A DNA stretch of 64,000 nucleotides from CAIXZV01 sp037446495 (GCA_037446495.1 JBBIIL010000004.1:62001-126000); one strand, 5' to 3'. Positions 9,801-17,849 are shown, counted from the stretch's first letter. Notes: generated by a model from the sequence alone, not told the origin. Made by a program: numbers and translations.

Positions 9801-10050
9801 AGGCGATGCGCCGCGTGATGACCTGGGTCTTGCCGGTGCCGGCTCCCGCGACGACGAGCAGCGGCCCGTCCCCGTGCGTGACCGCTCGCAGCTGCTCCCG
9901 GTTGAGGCCGGCGAGCAGGGCCGACAGGCCGTCAGCGCCGGGTCCGTCCCCGGGCCCCGGAGACGATGACGGGACCGCAGCCGGGGATGCGCCCCAGACG
10001 GGGATCTGGACCAGGCCAGCGGCATCGCCGCGGCGGGCGCGCCGGGTCAT
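6892..10050 (-). CDS. UvrD/PcrA-type superfamily 1 helicase fused to a RecB-type Fe-S nuclease domain
   Basis: About 1052 residues. Helicase motifs: Walker A VAGAGTGKTQ (68-77), Ia ALTFTDQAADEM, II VDEFQD (295-300), III VVGDDDQSIYKFRGA, IV LRRNYRS, V TVHKAKGLEFPVV, VI RRLFYVGMTRARD. The last 280 residues carry a PD-(D/E)XK nuclease (GRFDRVD, VITDYKS) with a Cys in YLTCPLKYKF and C1037, C1040, C1046 near the C-terminus, the 4Fe-4S-binding pattern of AddB/RecB-like nucleases. Such helicase-nucleases act in double-strand-break processing. Start ATG 10050 lacks a good ribosome site and is uncertain; a GTG slightly upstream is possible. Overlaps the methyltransferase gene by one base. Confidence 0.88.
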   Translation of the reverse strand: MTRRARRGDAAGLVQIPVWGASPAAVPSSSPGPGDGPGADGLSALLAGLNREQLRAVTHGDGPLLVVAGAGTGKTQVITRRIAWLIATRRAKPSEILALTFTDQAADEMQTRVDQLVPYGYTDTAISTFHAFGDRLLREFALELGLPTDLRVLSRPETVVFLRERVFELGLEEYRPLGDPTKFLDALATLFSRAKDEDVSPEAFLSHAEALAEAADAAMEAAESGQPPDREAAQGQVEEARRRLELARAYGTYQRLLAGHGSVDFGDQVSLALRLLRESPSARAAVQGRFKYVLVDEFQDTNRAQSELVALLAQPHRNVTVVGDDDQSIYKFRGAAISNILEFRERYRNAKVVVLRRNYRSRAPILDASYRLVRHNDPDRLEVRAGIVKRLVATRKGKAAPVRHEAFATGTEEADWIAKDIGRRMAAGSHARDMAVLVRANATADPVLRSLNLEGIPWRFSGTSGLYARPEVKLLLAFLRAVADPGSSVDVYALAASELYGLGGEDLAGIVQMARRRNRSVLEVLEELGGQPGILRLAPQTRTAGAKLVADLGRFVALAHERPAGEVAYGFLRETGWLKRLAAAGTVAAEEALSNLARFFDIIRAQSALLADDRAIFLAPHLQTLIAAGDDPATADIDPDADAVAVMTVHKAKGLEFPVVYLPGLVAGRFPATARREPLALPVELVDETLPDGDYQLQEERRLFYVGMTRARDELVLTHAADYGGARARRVSPFLLEALDLPVAAGTVGTGAKAQHPLDRMASLERTEAAPAAVPFREDEPLTLSFYAVDDYLTCPLKYKFAHLLRVPLAPHHSIVYGAALHAAVSEFHKRHARANVMSEVALYAAFQAAWNSEGFLSREHEEARLASGRDALRRFREEQLRPGAVVPAYVERDFSFLLDGDRVRGRFDRVDIAPRASGAWPASDDGAPAADVVEPTLGLAPEYVVITDYKSSDVRDPVKARERARNSLQLSIYAMAYEAMTGRLPDEVALHFLETGLVGVAAVERKRIDKARQAVRGAATGIRAREFGPKPDYVACGFCAYRAICPSSAAR

Positions 10051-10138
10051 CCTGGGCGGTTGGGGTTCACGAAGCTCGACCACGGGGCCACGGTGACGCG
10101 GTGCCGTGCCAGCTTCGGTGTCACGGCCGTGGGATCGC

Positions 10139-10642
10139 TCAGGAGGGCTTGGCGCCCGGCGTGCCCTGGGCCATCGCCCTGCGCAGCGCCTCGGACTCCT
10201 CCTCGGACAGCGCGGCCTCCGAGCGTCCGCCGGTGATCGCCTTGGCGTAGACGCGCGTGTTCTGGCGGGCGTGCAGGCTGCTGACCACGACGCCGTCGCC
10301 GTTCGCGTCGAGCAGCGCCACAGCGAAGCTCTGGTTGCCGCCGGTGTCCTCGAACGGGTTGTAGCGCACCAGGCCCGTGCGCTGGACGGCCTTCCTCTGC
10401 ACGGTCTCGAGGACCGAGGCGCGGGAGGTGAGCTGGTCCACGCCCGCGGAGAGCGTCGCCACCTTGTCGAGCGTGGCGTGAAGCGTGGACTCGAGGCTCC
10501 GGCCGTCACCTGCGCTTGTGAGGCCAGCGAGCCGCCCCTCGAGGGCAGCGAGGCGGCGCCACAGAAGCACCGCAATCACGATGAGGGCGACAACGGCAAT
10601 GGCGAGGGCGGCGGCAACGAGTCCGCTCGTGGTCGAGTCCAA
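10139..10642 (-). CDS. DUF4446 family membrane-anchored protein
   Basis: 167 residues. One N-terminal membrane helix (about residues 8-28), then a coiled-coil-like stretch and the conserved core with VRYNPFEDTGGNQSFAVALLD and SSLHARQNTRVYAK, which is the DUF4446 signature. Function unknown; the family is widespread in Firmicutes, Actinobacteria and Chloroflexota. Translation appears to start at TTG (10642) with GGAGG 5 bases upstream. A -10-like TAGACT lies further upstream (complement of 10667-10672). Confidence 0.75.
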   Translation of the reverse strand: MDSTTSGLVAAALAIAVVALIVIAVLLWRRLAALEGRLAGLTSAGDGRSLESTLHATLDKVATLSAGVDQLTSRASVLETVQRKAVQRTGLVRYNPFEDTGGNQSFAVALLDANGDGVVVSSLHARQNTRVYAKAITGGRSEAALSEEESEALRRAMAQGTPGAKPS

Positions 10643-10768
10643 GGCTTCCTCCGGTCAGGCCCGCCGAGTCTACCAGCGGGACGCCGGGACGCGGACCCGG
10701 TGTATCCTTCCCGGCCGACGGTCCCGCGCCCGCGGGAGCCGGCTCACGAGGAGGCAGCGGACCCCAGC

Positions 10769-11164
10769 ATGGCGAAGCGAGCGCGCGGCAGCGTCCGTCC
10801 CGGCCAGCGCCGACCCATCGATCGTCGGCCCGCCGCCGCGTCGGCGGTCAGCGCCGCCGCGACCGCCGCGCCCGCCCCGCCCCGCTCGCTCGGCCTGACC
10901 GAGGCCGAGGAGGCGCGCGCCGCCGAGCTGGAGCAGCAGCTTCTGGCCCAGGAGCGCCAGGCCGAGACCGCCCGCTCCCGCTCGAAGGAGCGAACGACGC
11001 GCGAGGTCTACGCCGGCGGCAGCTCGCTCGCGGTCCGCGCCGAGGAGGAGTACGCCTACGTCGCTCGTGACGTGCGCCAGATCGCCCAGATGGCGGTCCT
11101 CATGCTCGCGATCCTGCTCGGTCTCTGGGCGCTGATCGACGTCCTGCACGTCATCACCATCTGA
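10769..11164 (+). CDS. Hypothetical protein with C-terminal membrane helix
   Basis: 131 residues. Basic Arg/Pro/Ala-rich N-terminus, a Glu/Gln-rich probable coiled coil (about residues 47-75), and one hydrophobic helix at the C-terminus (QMAVLMLAILLGLWALIDV). I do not recognise a family. The ATG is 14 bases after GAGGAGG, a long spacing. It is divergent from the DUF4446 gene and 112 bases upstream of rarA; it is small enough that annotation as a real gene rests on its natural composition and helix. Confidence 0.6.
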   Translation: MAKRARGSVRPGQRRPIDRRPAAASAVSAAATAAPAPPRSLGLTEAEEARAAELEQQLLAQERQAETARSRSKERTTREVYAGGSSLAVRAEEEYAYVARDVRQIAQMAVLMLAILLGLWALIDVLHVITI

Positions 11165-11264
11165 CGCCTCCGCCGTCCCGCCATCGGGATCGCCGATCCT
11201 CGTCGGCCCACCCACACCGTCGCCGATCTGGACGGCGCCGAACCCTGACGTGACCTGCGCCGAC

Positions 11265-11270
11265 TAGACT
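11265..11270 (+). promoter_or_regulatory. -10 element (TAGACT) of a probable leaderless rarA transcript
   Basis: TAGACT ends 6 bases before the rarA ATG, and there is no Shine-Dalgarno in between. Transcription from it would begin at or next to the start codon. No good -35 is visible. The same arrangement is seen before cinA and the CpaE-like gene. Confidence 0.45.
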
Positions 11271-11276
11271 TGGCCG

Positions 11277-12794
11277 ATGCCCGCACGTCATCCCGGCGCC
11301 CGCCCCGAGGCCCTCTTCCGCCCGCCCCCCGAGCGCCAGCCGCTAGCTGCCCGCATGCGCCCCCGCACGCTCGACGAGTTCGTGGGCCAGGCGCACCTCG
11401 TGGGCGAGCGCGGCCCGCTCCGCCGCTCCGTCGCGCGCGGGCATCTCGCGTCGATGCTCCTGTGGGGCCCGCCGGGGACGGGCAAGACCAGCCTCGCGCG
11501 CCTCCTCGCCGACGCCGTGGGCGCGGACCTCCGGACGGTCTCCGCGGTCATGTCCGGGGTCGCCGAGGTCCGCTCGACCATCGCGGAGGCGCAGGACCAG
11601 CTTGCGCTGAGTGGCCGCCGCAGCGTCCTGTTCATCGACGAGATCCACCGCTTCAACAAGGCCCAGCAGGATGCCCTGCTGCCCCATGTAGAGGACGGCA
11701 CGGTCACCCTCATCGGCGCCACGACCGAGAACCCGTACTTCGAGGTCAACGCGGCGCTCCTCTCGCGGATGCGGGTGTGGCGGCTCGAGCCGCTGACCGA
11801 CGAGGATGTCGGCGCCATCGTCCGGCACGCGCTGGCCGACGGCGAGCGCGGCCTGGCCGGACCGCTCGGGCCGAAGGGCGGCGTGGCGCTGGGCGACGAG
11901 GCCTTCGAGCACCTCGTGGACGTGGCCGGCGGCGACGCGCGACAGGCGCTCACGATCCTCGAGGGCGCGATCTCGCTCGCCGAGGACGACGACGCCCGCG
12001 ACGACGAGGGTCGCGTCTCCCCCGCCCTCGCCCATGTCGAATCGGCCGCCCAGCAGCGGGTGCTCGCCTACGACCGCGCGGGCGACGGCCACTACGACAC
12101 GGTGTCGGCGTTCATCAAGAGCCTCCGCGGCAACGATCCGGACGCGGCACTCTACTGGCTGGCAGCCATGATCGCGGCCGGCGAGGACCCCAAGTTCGTC
12201 GCCCGGCGGCTGATCATCTCGGCCTCGGAGGACGTGGGCAATGCCGACCCGCGGGCCCTCCAGGTGGCCGTCGCCGCCGGCGCGGCGCTCGACTACGTCG
12301 GCCTCCCCGAGGCGCAGTACGCCCTGGCGCAGGCTGCCACGTACATCGCGACCGCACCCAAGTCCAACCGCGCCGGGGCGGCGTACTGGCAGGCCGTCGC
12401 CGACGTGGTCGACCGCGGCTCGCTCCCCGTCCCGAACCACCTGCGCAACGCGGCCGACCGGCGCCTGAAGGGCCACGGCATCGGCGTCGGCTACCAGTAC
12501 CCGCACGACTTCGCGGGCCACGACGTGGACCAGCAGTACCTGCCGGACCAGCTCAAGGACTGCCGCTACTACCTGCCGACGGACCAGGGCTACGAGCGCA
12601 CGATCAGCGAGCGGATGGCCTGGCGCGAGGGCCAGCGCGAGGAGGCACGGGCGCTGGGCCGTACGCCGCGCAACCCCGTGGCAGGCCCGATGGGCGAGGC
12701 CGCCGGCATGGGCGCCGCCGCCAAGCTGGTTCGCACCCGCGAGGAGAGCCGGCGCAAGCTGGCCGACACAGAGAAGCGCGACGCCGAGGGGTAG
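11277..12794 (+). CDS. rarA: Replication-associated recombination protein A (RarA/MgsA) AAA+ ATPase
   Basis: 505 residues. Walker A GPPGTGKT (64-71), Walker B LFIDEIH (118-124), sensor ATTENPYFEVN and the RarA/WRNIP1 C-terminal region (FIKSLRGNDPDAALYWLA, ISASEDVGNADP, YQYPHDF). RarA acts at stalled replication forks and is related to clamp-loader subunits. N-terminal box TLDEFVGQAHLVG is typical. The last 60 residues are a family-atypical charged tail. Stands alone on the plus strand; the TPM-domain gene follows after about 105 bases. Confidence 0.93.
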   Translation: MPARHPGARPEALFRPPPERQPLAARMRPRTLDEFVGQAHLVGERGPLRRSVARGHLASMLLWGPPGTGKTSLARLLADAVGADLRTVSAVMSGVAEVRSTIAEAQDQLALSGRRSVLFIDEIHRFNKAQQDALLPHVEDGTVTLIGATTENPYFEVNAALLSRMRVWRLEPLTDEDVGAIVRHALADGERGLAGPLGPKGGVALGDEAFEHLVDVAGGDARQALTILEGAISLAEDDDARDDEGRVSPALAHVESAAQQRVLAYDRAGDGHYDTVSAFIKSLRGNDPDAALYWLAAMIAAGEDPKFVARRLIISASEDVGNADPRALQVAVAAGAALDYVGLPEAQYALAQAATYIATAPKSNRAGAAYWQAVADVVDRGSLPVPNHLRNAADRRLKGHGIGVGYQYPHDFAGHDVDQQYLPDQLKDCRYYLPTDQGYERTISERMAWREGQREEARALGRTPRNPVAGPMGEAAGMGAAAKLVRTREESRRKLADTEKRDAEG

Positions 12795-12900
12795 GGCCCC
12801 CGATCGACCGCGGAACGGCGCCGCGCCCGGCCCATCGGGGGCAGAATGCAACGGCGCCCCACGGCCCTGGCGCCGCGGCGCCACCATCAGGGGAACGTCC

Positions 12901-15030
12901 ATGCGCCGCGACGCCACGCGCCTCAAGACACGCGCCCTTGGTGCCGCGGTGGCCGCGCTCGTGCTGGCCGTCCTCGCGACCCCGCTCGCGCTCGCCGCCA
13001 GCCCGGAGCGCCTGGCCTCCCCCGTCACCGACGCAGCAGGCGTCCTGCCGACGGGCTCGGCAACCCAGATCCAAGCCGCGTTCGACCACGTCGCATCCGC
13101 CTCCGGCGTGCAGCCGTGGGTCTGGTACGTCAGCACCACGGGCGGCACCGACCCAGCAGCGTTCGCCACCGACACCGCCCGGGCCAGCGGGCTCGGCGAT
13201 GCCGACATCCTGCTCGTGATCGCGATGACGGACCACGCCTACGGCTACTGGAAGGGAAAGGCCGTCCCCATCTCCGACAGCGACCTCACGTTGCTCCTGT
13301 CCCGCACCCTGCCGACGAACCTGCGCGCGAACGCGCCGGACCGGGCGGCGCTCGACTTCGCGGACCAGCTGGCAGCCGCGCTTACAGCCACCCCGACGCC
13401 CGCGGAGGCCTCGCCCCCCCGCGCGACCGCCGGCCCCATCGCCACCCAGGCCCCGAACCCGGCGCCCGCAGGCGGCGACAGCACGGTGCCCACGCTGCTC
13501 GCGATCGCCGCCGTCGTCCTGGGCGCGGCCCTGGTCATGTGGTACCTCAGCACGCACCGCGAGGCGACCGGCAACGCTCCGGGTCCTCGGGGCGACGCCG
13601 GTGACGACCTCGCCCGCCTGTCCGCCAAGGATCTCGAGGCCCTCGCCAACAGCGTGCTCGTGCAGACCGACGACGCCGTCAACGACTCGGAGCAGGAGCT
13701 GGGGTTTGCCCAGGCGCAGTACGGCGACGAGGCGGCGGCGCCGTTCGCCGCGGCGCTCGACGGGGCCAGGGTCGATCTCAAGGGCGCGTTCGTCATCCGT
13801 CAGCAGCTCGACGACGCCACGCCCGAGTCGGCAGCCCAGCGGCGCAAGATGCTCGAGCAGCTCGTCCGGGGCTGCCGGTCCGCCCAGCAGAAGCTTGACG
13901 CGCAGACGGCGCGCTTCGAGCAGCTGCGAGCCCTCCAGAAGCAGGCACCCGAGATCATCGAGGCGCTGCCGGCCCAGGCCGATGCCCTGGCGGCTCGGGT
14001 CACGGCGGCGGGCCGGACGATGGCGCACCTGCAGACCTACGCCGATCCCGACTGGCAGGCCGTGGCGCCCAACCTCGACGAGGCCGACAAGCGCGTCGCT
14101 GCCCTCCGCGCGGCGATCGACGCCGGGCGAGCTGCGGTGACGGCCGGCGAGTCGCCCAAGGCCGCGGCGGCGGCCCAGGCGGGCCAGGACGCCCTCGCCC
14201 AGGGCTCGCGGTTCATCGACGCGCTCGACGGGCTCGCCCAGCAGCTCGACGCGGCGGCCGGCGCCGTCGCGGCGCAGCTCGCGGCCGCGGAGCAGGACAT
14301 CACCCGAGCCAAGGCCGCTGACGGCGCGGACCCGGCGGCGGCGGCGCACGTGGCCCAAGCGGACCAACTCCTCGCCGAGGCCCGCGCCGCCCTCAACCCG
14401 CCCAAGCCCGACGTCACCGCGGCTCTGGCCAAGGCGCGCCAGGCCGAGCAGGCTGCCGAGGACGTGCTCGCCCAGATCCGGTCGGCGCACGAGGCGGCGG
14501 CGATGGCGGCGGCGCAGCTCGACGCGTCAATCAGCGCCGCTCAGGCCGCCGTCGGGCGCGCATCGGGGCTGATCTCCACGCGCCGGGCCGGCGTCGGGAC
14601 CGAGGCGCGGACCCGACTGGCCGAGGCGCAGCGACACCTCGACCAGGCTGTGTCCATCGCGGCAACCGACGGCGGCGCCGCCCGGACGGAGGCCGACACT
14701 GCTGGCCGTCTCGCGGCCGAGGCCGAGTCGCTCGCCCAGCGCGACTACGACCACTGGGACGACCCGTGGCGAGGCGGCGGCGGGAGCGGAGGCGGCCGCG
14801 GGGGCGGGAACGCCAACGCCGATCTCGCAGGGGCCATCATCGGGGGCATCATCGGGGGCATGCTCAGCGGGGGCGGCCGACGTGGCGGCGGTCCCTTCGG
14901 GGGCGGCGGGTTCGGTGGGTTCGGCGGCGGCTGGGGCGGCGGCGGGGGCTTTGGCGGCGGGTTCGGGGGCTCCTCAGGTGGCGGCGGGTTTGGCGGCGGG
15001 GGCGGATCCTCGGGCAGCGGCCGCTGGTGA
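12901..15030 (+). CDS. TPM-domain secreted/membrane protein with Gly-rich tail
   Basis: 709 residues. N-terminal signal sequence (residues 1-33, ending LALAA), then a TPM domain (about 35-165: VTDAAGVLP, VWYVSTTGG, DILLVIAMTDHAYGYWKG), a Pro/Ala linker, one membrane helix near 197-217 (TLLAIAAVVLGAALVMWYL), about 400 residues of Ala/Gln/Glu-rich helical coiled coil, and a C-terminal low-complexity Gly tail ending GSSGSGRW. TPM proteins are linked to membrane quality control and in some cases phosphatase activity. The pspA homologue follows 171 bases later, so an envelope-stress role is plausible. GGGGAA precedes the ATG. Confidence 0.82.
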   Translation: MRRDATRLKTRALGAAVAALVLAVLATPLALAASPERLASPVTDAAGVLPTGSATQIQAAFDHVASASGVQPWVWYVSTTGGTDPAAFATDTARASGLGDADILLVIAMTDHAYGYWKGKAVPISDSDLTLLLSRTLPTNLRANAPDRAALDFADQLAAALTATPTPAEASPPRATAGPIATQAPNPAPAGGDSTVPTLLAIAAVVLGAALVMWYLSTHREATGNAPGPRGDAGDDLARLSAKDLEALANSVLVQTDDAVNDSEQELGFAQAQYGDEAAAPFAAALDGARVDLKGAFVIRQQLDDATPESAAQRRKMLEQLVRGCRSAQQKLDAQTARFEQLRALQKQAPEIIEALPAQADALAARVTAAGRTMAHLQTYADPDWQAVAPNLDEADKRVAALRAAIDAGRAAVTAGESPKAAAAAQAGQDALAQGSRFIDALDGLAQQLDAAAGAVAAQLAAAEQDITRAKAADGADPAAAAHVAQADQLLAEARAALNPPKPDVTAALAKARQAEQAAEDVLAQIRSAHEAAAMAAAQLDASISAAQAAVGRASGLISTRRAGVGTEARTRLAEAQRHLDQAVSIAATDGGAARTEADTAGRLAAEAESLAQRDYDHWDDPWRGGGGSGGGRGGGNANADLAGAIIGGIIGGMLSGGGRRGGGPFGGGGFGGFGGGWGGGGGFGGGFGGSSGGGGFGGGGGSSGSGRW

Positions 15031-15160
15031 ACGGAGTCGCACGCCACGCCCGCACGGCCACGACGCCGCCCGCCGGGGTCGCGCCGGACCGGTCGGGGCG
15101 CGTACGATGAACGGCATCCGGGGGCGCCGCGGCCCCACGCATCCCACCTGATGGACTGAC

Positions 15161-15181
15161 GCGGCACCGAGTTGGTGCCGC
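15161..15181 (+). other. Perfect 8-bp inverted repeat before pspA
   Basis: GCGGCACC (15161-15168) and GGTGCCGC (15174-15181) with a 5-base loop, 9 bases ahead of the GGAGGGG ribosome site of the pspA homologue. As RNA it would be a stable hairpin in the leader; as DNA it could be an operator. No U-tract, so not an intrinsic terminator. Confidence 0.5.
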
Positions 15182-15201
15182 CAACAGCTGGAGGGGCAGT
15201 C

Positions 15202-15921
15202 ATGGCCCAGTCATCGATCCTCGGACGCATCGGCCAACTGGTGCGGGCGAACGTCAACGCGCTGATCGACGGCGCGGAAGACCCCCAGAAGATGCTCGAC
15301 CAGCTGGTCCGGGATTTCACGGACAACATCCGCGAGGCGGAGGAGGCGGTCGCCCAGACGATCGGCAACCTCCGGCTGCTGGAGGACGACGCGAAGGAGG
15401 CGTCCGACGCAGCCGCCGAGTGGGGATCCAAGGCGGCTGCCGCATCGAAGCGGGCCGACGAGCTGCGGGCCGCTGGCAACCCCGCCGATGCCGACAAGTT
15501 CGACAACCTCGCCCGCATCGCGCTCAAGCGCCAGATCTCGTACGAGGACCAAGTCAAGACCTTCACGCCGCAGATCGAGCAGCAGACCGCGCTGGTCGAC
15601 CAGCTCAAGACCGGCCTCAACCAGATGCGCGCCAAGCGCGAGGAACTCGTCCAGAAGCGCGACGAGCTGATCAGCCGCGCCAAGATGGCCCACGCTCAGG
15701 TCCAGGTCCAGCAGTCGCTCAAGAGCGTGAACGTGATGGACCCCACCAGCGAGGTCGCGCGCTTCGAGGACAAGATCCGTCACGAGGAGGCGCTGGCAAA
15801 GGGCATGTCCGAGGTGGCAGCGAGCTCACTCGACGCGCAGTTCGCCGACCTCGAGGACCAGGGGAGCAGCGCCGAGGTCGACGCGCGGCTGGCCGCGCTC
15901 AAGACCGGCGGCCCGTCCTAG
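15202..15921 (+). CDS. pspA: PspA/IM30 (Vipp1) family membrane-remodelling protein
   Basis: 239 residues, almost entirely alpha-helical coiled coil with the PspA/IM30 N-terminus (LGRIGQLVRANVNALIDGAEDP, LDQLVRDF) and the QKRDELISRAKMAHAQ region. These ESCRT-III-like proteins assemble on the inner membrane and protect it under stress. ATG at 15202 has GGAGG 8 bases upstream; an upstream in-frame start would overlap the hairpin and is unlikely. Its partner may be the TPM-domain protein just before it. Ends 58 bases from the convergent VOC gene. Confidence 0.9.
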   Translation: MAQSSILGRIGQLVRANVNALIDGAEDPQKMLDQLVRDFTDNIREAEEAVAQTIGNLRLLEDDAKEASDAAAEWGSKAAAASKRADELRAAGNPADADKFDNLARIALKRQISYEDQVKTFTPQIEQQTALVDQLKTGLNQMRAKREELVQKRDELISRAKMAHAQVQVQQSLKSVNVMDPTSEVARFEDKIRHEEALAKGMSEVAASSLDAQFADLEDQGSSAEVDARLAALKTGGPS

Positions 15922-15978
15922 CCCCTCGTCGCGTTCGGGCTGCGCGCCCCTCCCTCGGGGCGCGCAGGATCTTCAGGG

Positions 15979-16488
15979 CTATCCCGCGGCGGCGCGCTCC
16001 AGCTCTGCCACGTCGATCTTCTTCATCTTGAGCATTGCCTCCATGGCACGGCTAGCCCGACCCGGGTCGGGGTCGCCCAGATAGCGGCCGAGCGCCCCCG
16101 GAACCACCTGCCACGACACGCCGAAGCGGTCCTTGCACCAGCCGCACTGCTGGGCAGCGGGATCGCCACCCTCGGTCAGCCGGTCCCAGAGGGCATCGAC
16201 CTCCTCCTGCGTCTCGCAGGTCACCATGAACGACACCGCCTCGCTGAAGGAGAACTGGGGGCCGCCGTTGAGTCCGATGAACGGCTGCCCGGCGAGGCGG
16301 AAGTTGACGATCATCGCCGAGCCCGGCTCGCGGCCGTGGACTTCTCGGCCGACCTCGGTGTAGCGCGAGACGTCGTCGATGTCGCTGTCCTCGAACAGCG
16401 AGACGTAGAACTCGGCGGCCTGTTCGGCTTGGCCGTCGAACCACAGGTAGGGCGTGATCGGCCCCGCGGGTCGGATTCGAGCCGCCAT
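15979..16488 (-). CDS. VOC/PhnB-like glyoxalase-fold protein
   Basis: 169 residues. PhnB-like (3-demethylubiquinone methyltransferase-type) VOC fold: PYLWFDGQAEQAAEFY, GLNGGPQFSFSEAVSFMV, CGWCKDRFGVSWQVVP. Members are small-molecule-binding proteins with poorly known substrates. I chose the ATG at 16488, which has CGGAGG 8 bases upstream, rather than the ATG at 16509 that overlaps the previous gene. Last gene of an ArsR-SRPBCC-VOC operon, a frequent grouping in soil bacteria. Confidence 0.85.
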   Translation of the reverse strand: MAARIRPAGPITPYLWFDGQAEQAAEFYVSLFEDSDIDDVSRYTEVGREVHGREPGSAMIVNFRLAGQPFIGLNGGPQFSFSEAVSFMVTCETQEEVDALWDRLTEGGDPAAQQCGWCKDRFGVSWQVVPGALGRYLGDPDPGRASRAMEAMLKMKKIDVAELERAAAG

Positions 16489-16505
16489 GAGGGTCGCCTC
16501 CGGCG

Positions 16506-16997
16506 TCATCGCGCAGCCGCCAGCTCGCTGGCCAGCAGCTCGTCGAGCTTGTCGAATCCGTCGTCCATGCCCTCGCTCATGCCCGCCTCAATCATCGCGT
16601 CGCGAGCCTCGACCGTCTGGTGGACCGTACGCAGCTTCGCGATCGTCTTGCCGCCCGCCTCCACCAGCCGCACCTCGTCCAGCGACACGAAGCCGGGCGC
16701 GCCCTCGTACTCGAAGGTCTGGAGCAGCGTGTACGGATCGGCGGTGGTGCGGTGGAACGAGCCGTGGAACGCATGCTCGACCCCGTCCTCGCCGGAGTGG
16801 ATGTACCGGTACGAGCCGCCCCGCGCGTCGAGATTCCAATAGTCGATCCGCATCTGGAGCCGGCGCGGGCCCAGCCAGCGGACGATCAGCCCGGGGTCGG
16901 TCCAGGCGCGGTAGACGAGGTCGCGGGGAGCGTCGAACTCCCGCTCGACCTCGGCGAACGGCATGCCGGGCGGGGCGGTGACGCGGGTGGTGGCCAT
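16506..16997 (-). CDS. SRPBCC / AHSA1-type START-fold protein
   Basis: 163 residues. Typical Aha1-like ATPase-activator/SRPBCC pattern: VEREFDAPRDLVYRAWTDP, VRWLGPRRL, GGSYRYIHSG, TLLQTFEYEG. The fold makes a hydrophobic pocket for small ligands; the substrate is unknown. AGGAGG lies 9 bases before the ATG. It follows an ArsR regulator by 35 bases and precedes the VOC gene, so it is probably derepressed together with it. Confidence 0.87.
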   Translation of the reverse strand: MATTRVTAPPGMPFAEVEREFDAPRDLVYRAWTDPGLIVRWLGPRRLQMRIDYWNLDARGGSYRYIHSGEDGVEHAFHGSFHRTTADPYTLLQTFEYEGAPGFVSLDEVRLVEAGGKTIAKLRTVHQTVEARDAMIEAGMSEGMDDGFDKLDELLASELAAAR

Positions 16998-17032
16998 GGT
17001 CGTGGAACCTCCTGACGAAGATCGGGACGTGG

Positions 17033-17389
17033 TCAGGGCTGTCGTTGGAGTTCGTCGAGGACCTCGTCGAGGCGCTCGAAGCGCTCCTCCCAGGCGGCCC
17101 GGTAGCGCTCGAGCCAGTCATTGGCCCCGTGCAGCGCCGCGGGCTCCAGGCGGCTGATGTTGGCGGTCCCCCGTCGGCGCCGGGACACGAGCCCCGCCCT
17201 CTCGAGGACCTTGAGGTGCTTGGAGATCGCCGGCTGGGACATCGAGAACGGGGCGCCAAGGTCGCCCACCGTGGCCTCGCCCAGTGCGAGGCGCTCCAGA
17301 ATCGCCCGACGCGTCGGATCCGCCAGGGCGCCGAAGATGGCGCTCAGGTGATCCGCGGTCGGTTGGTTGATAACCCATTGGTTATGCAT
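17033..17389 (-). CDS. ArsR/SmtB-family transcriptional repressor
   Basis: 118 residues. Winged helix with DPTRRAILERLALGEATVGDL and recognition helix region MSQPAISKHLKVLERAGLV, RRRRGTANISRL in the wing. No Cys/His metal-sensing cluster is visible, so it is not an obvious metal sensor; members beside SRPBCC genes are usually SdpR/YgaV-like. ATG at 17389 is preferred over an upstream in-frame start. A palindrome overlapping the first codons (17370-17385) may be its own operator. Confidence 0.87.
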   Translation of the reverse strand: MHNQWVINQPTADHLSAIFGALADPTRRAILERLALGEATVGDLGAPFSMSQPAISKHLKVLERAGLVSRRRRGTANISRLEPAALHGANDWLERYRAAWEERFERLDEVLDELQRQP

Positions 17390-17393
17390 TGGT
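17370..17393 (-). promoter_or_regulatory. Candidate autoregulatory operator of the ArsR gene
   Basis: Inverted repeat ATAACC (17370-17375) and GGTTAT (17380-17385) with 4-base spacer, lying over codons 2-7 of the gene. On the plus strand CATTGGT also occurs twice, at 17377-17383 and 17387-17393, ten bases apart (one helical turn). ArsR repressors bind AT-rich palindromes at the start of their operons, and this stretch is markedly less GC-rich than its surroundings. Confidence 0.4.
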
Positions 17394-17534
17394 GCATTGA
17401 ACGACGCCGGGCGCGAGTTGTCAAGCGCCCGGGTGCGACCGCAAGCCGCCTCGCACGAGCCATCCTCGTGCTTCACCCGCCGCCACCAGCTACGGACGGC
17501 CGTCGTGCTCCGCGGTGGACGCCATGCGCCGCGC

Positions 17535-17849
17535 TCAGCCCGCCTTGGGCGGACGGCCGCGACGCATGCCCGGCAGCGGGCCGGTCGAGGCGTAGATGGT
17601 CCGACCCCGGATCGCGATGTTGACGTCCGGACGGTGGCTGGCGATGACCCGCTTCATTGCAAGGCGGAAGGTGGGCACCTTGTCGGCAGGTTCGAGCTCG
17701 ATGGCGATGATGTCCTCGTCCGACTTGAGGCGCGCGAACGCCTTGCGGATTTCGTCCTCGCGCTGCAGGGCGGCCAGCTGACGCGGGCTCAGCGCGCGCT
17801 CGCGCGGCTTGGGCGCGAGCTCCTCCAACTTCGCGGCTCGGATGCGCAT
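17535..17849 (-). CDS. Small basic hypothetical protein with AT-hook-like tail
   Basis: 104 residues. Charged helical N-terminus, then a compact domain (IIAIELEPADKVPTFRLAMK, VNIAIRGRTIYASTG) and a C-terminal RRGRPPKAG, similar to an AT-hook DNA-minor-groove element. I do not recognise the family; a DNA-binding role is only suggested by the tail. ATG at 17849 is the first start with natural composition. It stands alone, divergent from the RDD gene. Confidence 0.6.
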   Translation of the reverse strand: MRIRAAKLEELAPKPRERALSPRQLAALQREDEIRKAFARLKSDEDIIAIELEPADKVPTFRLAMKRVIASHRPDVNIAIRGRTIYASTGPLPGMRRGRPPKAG

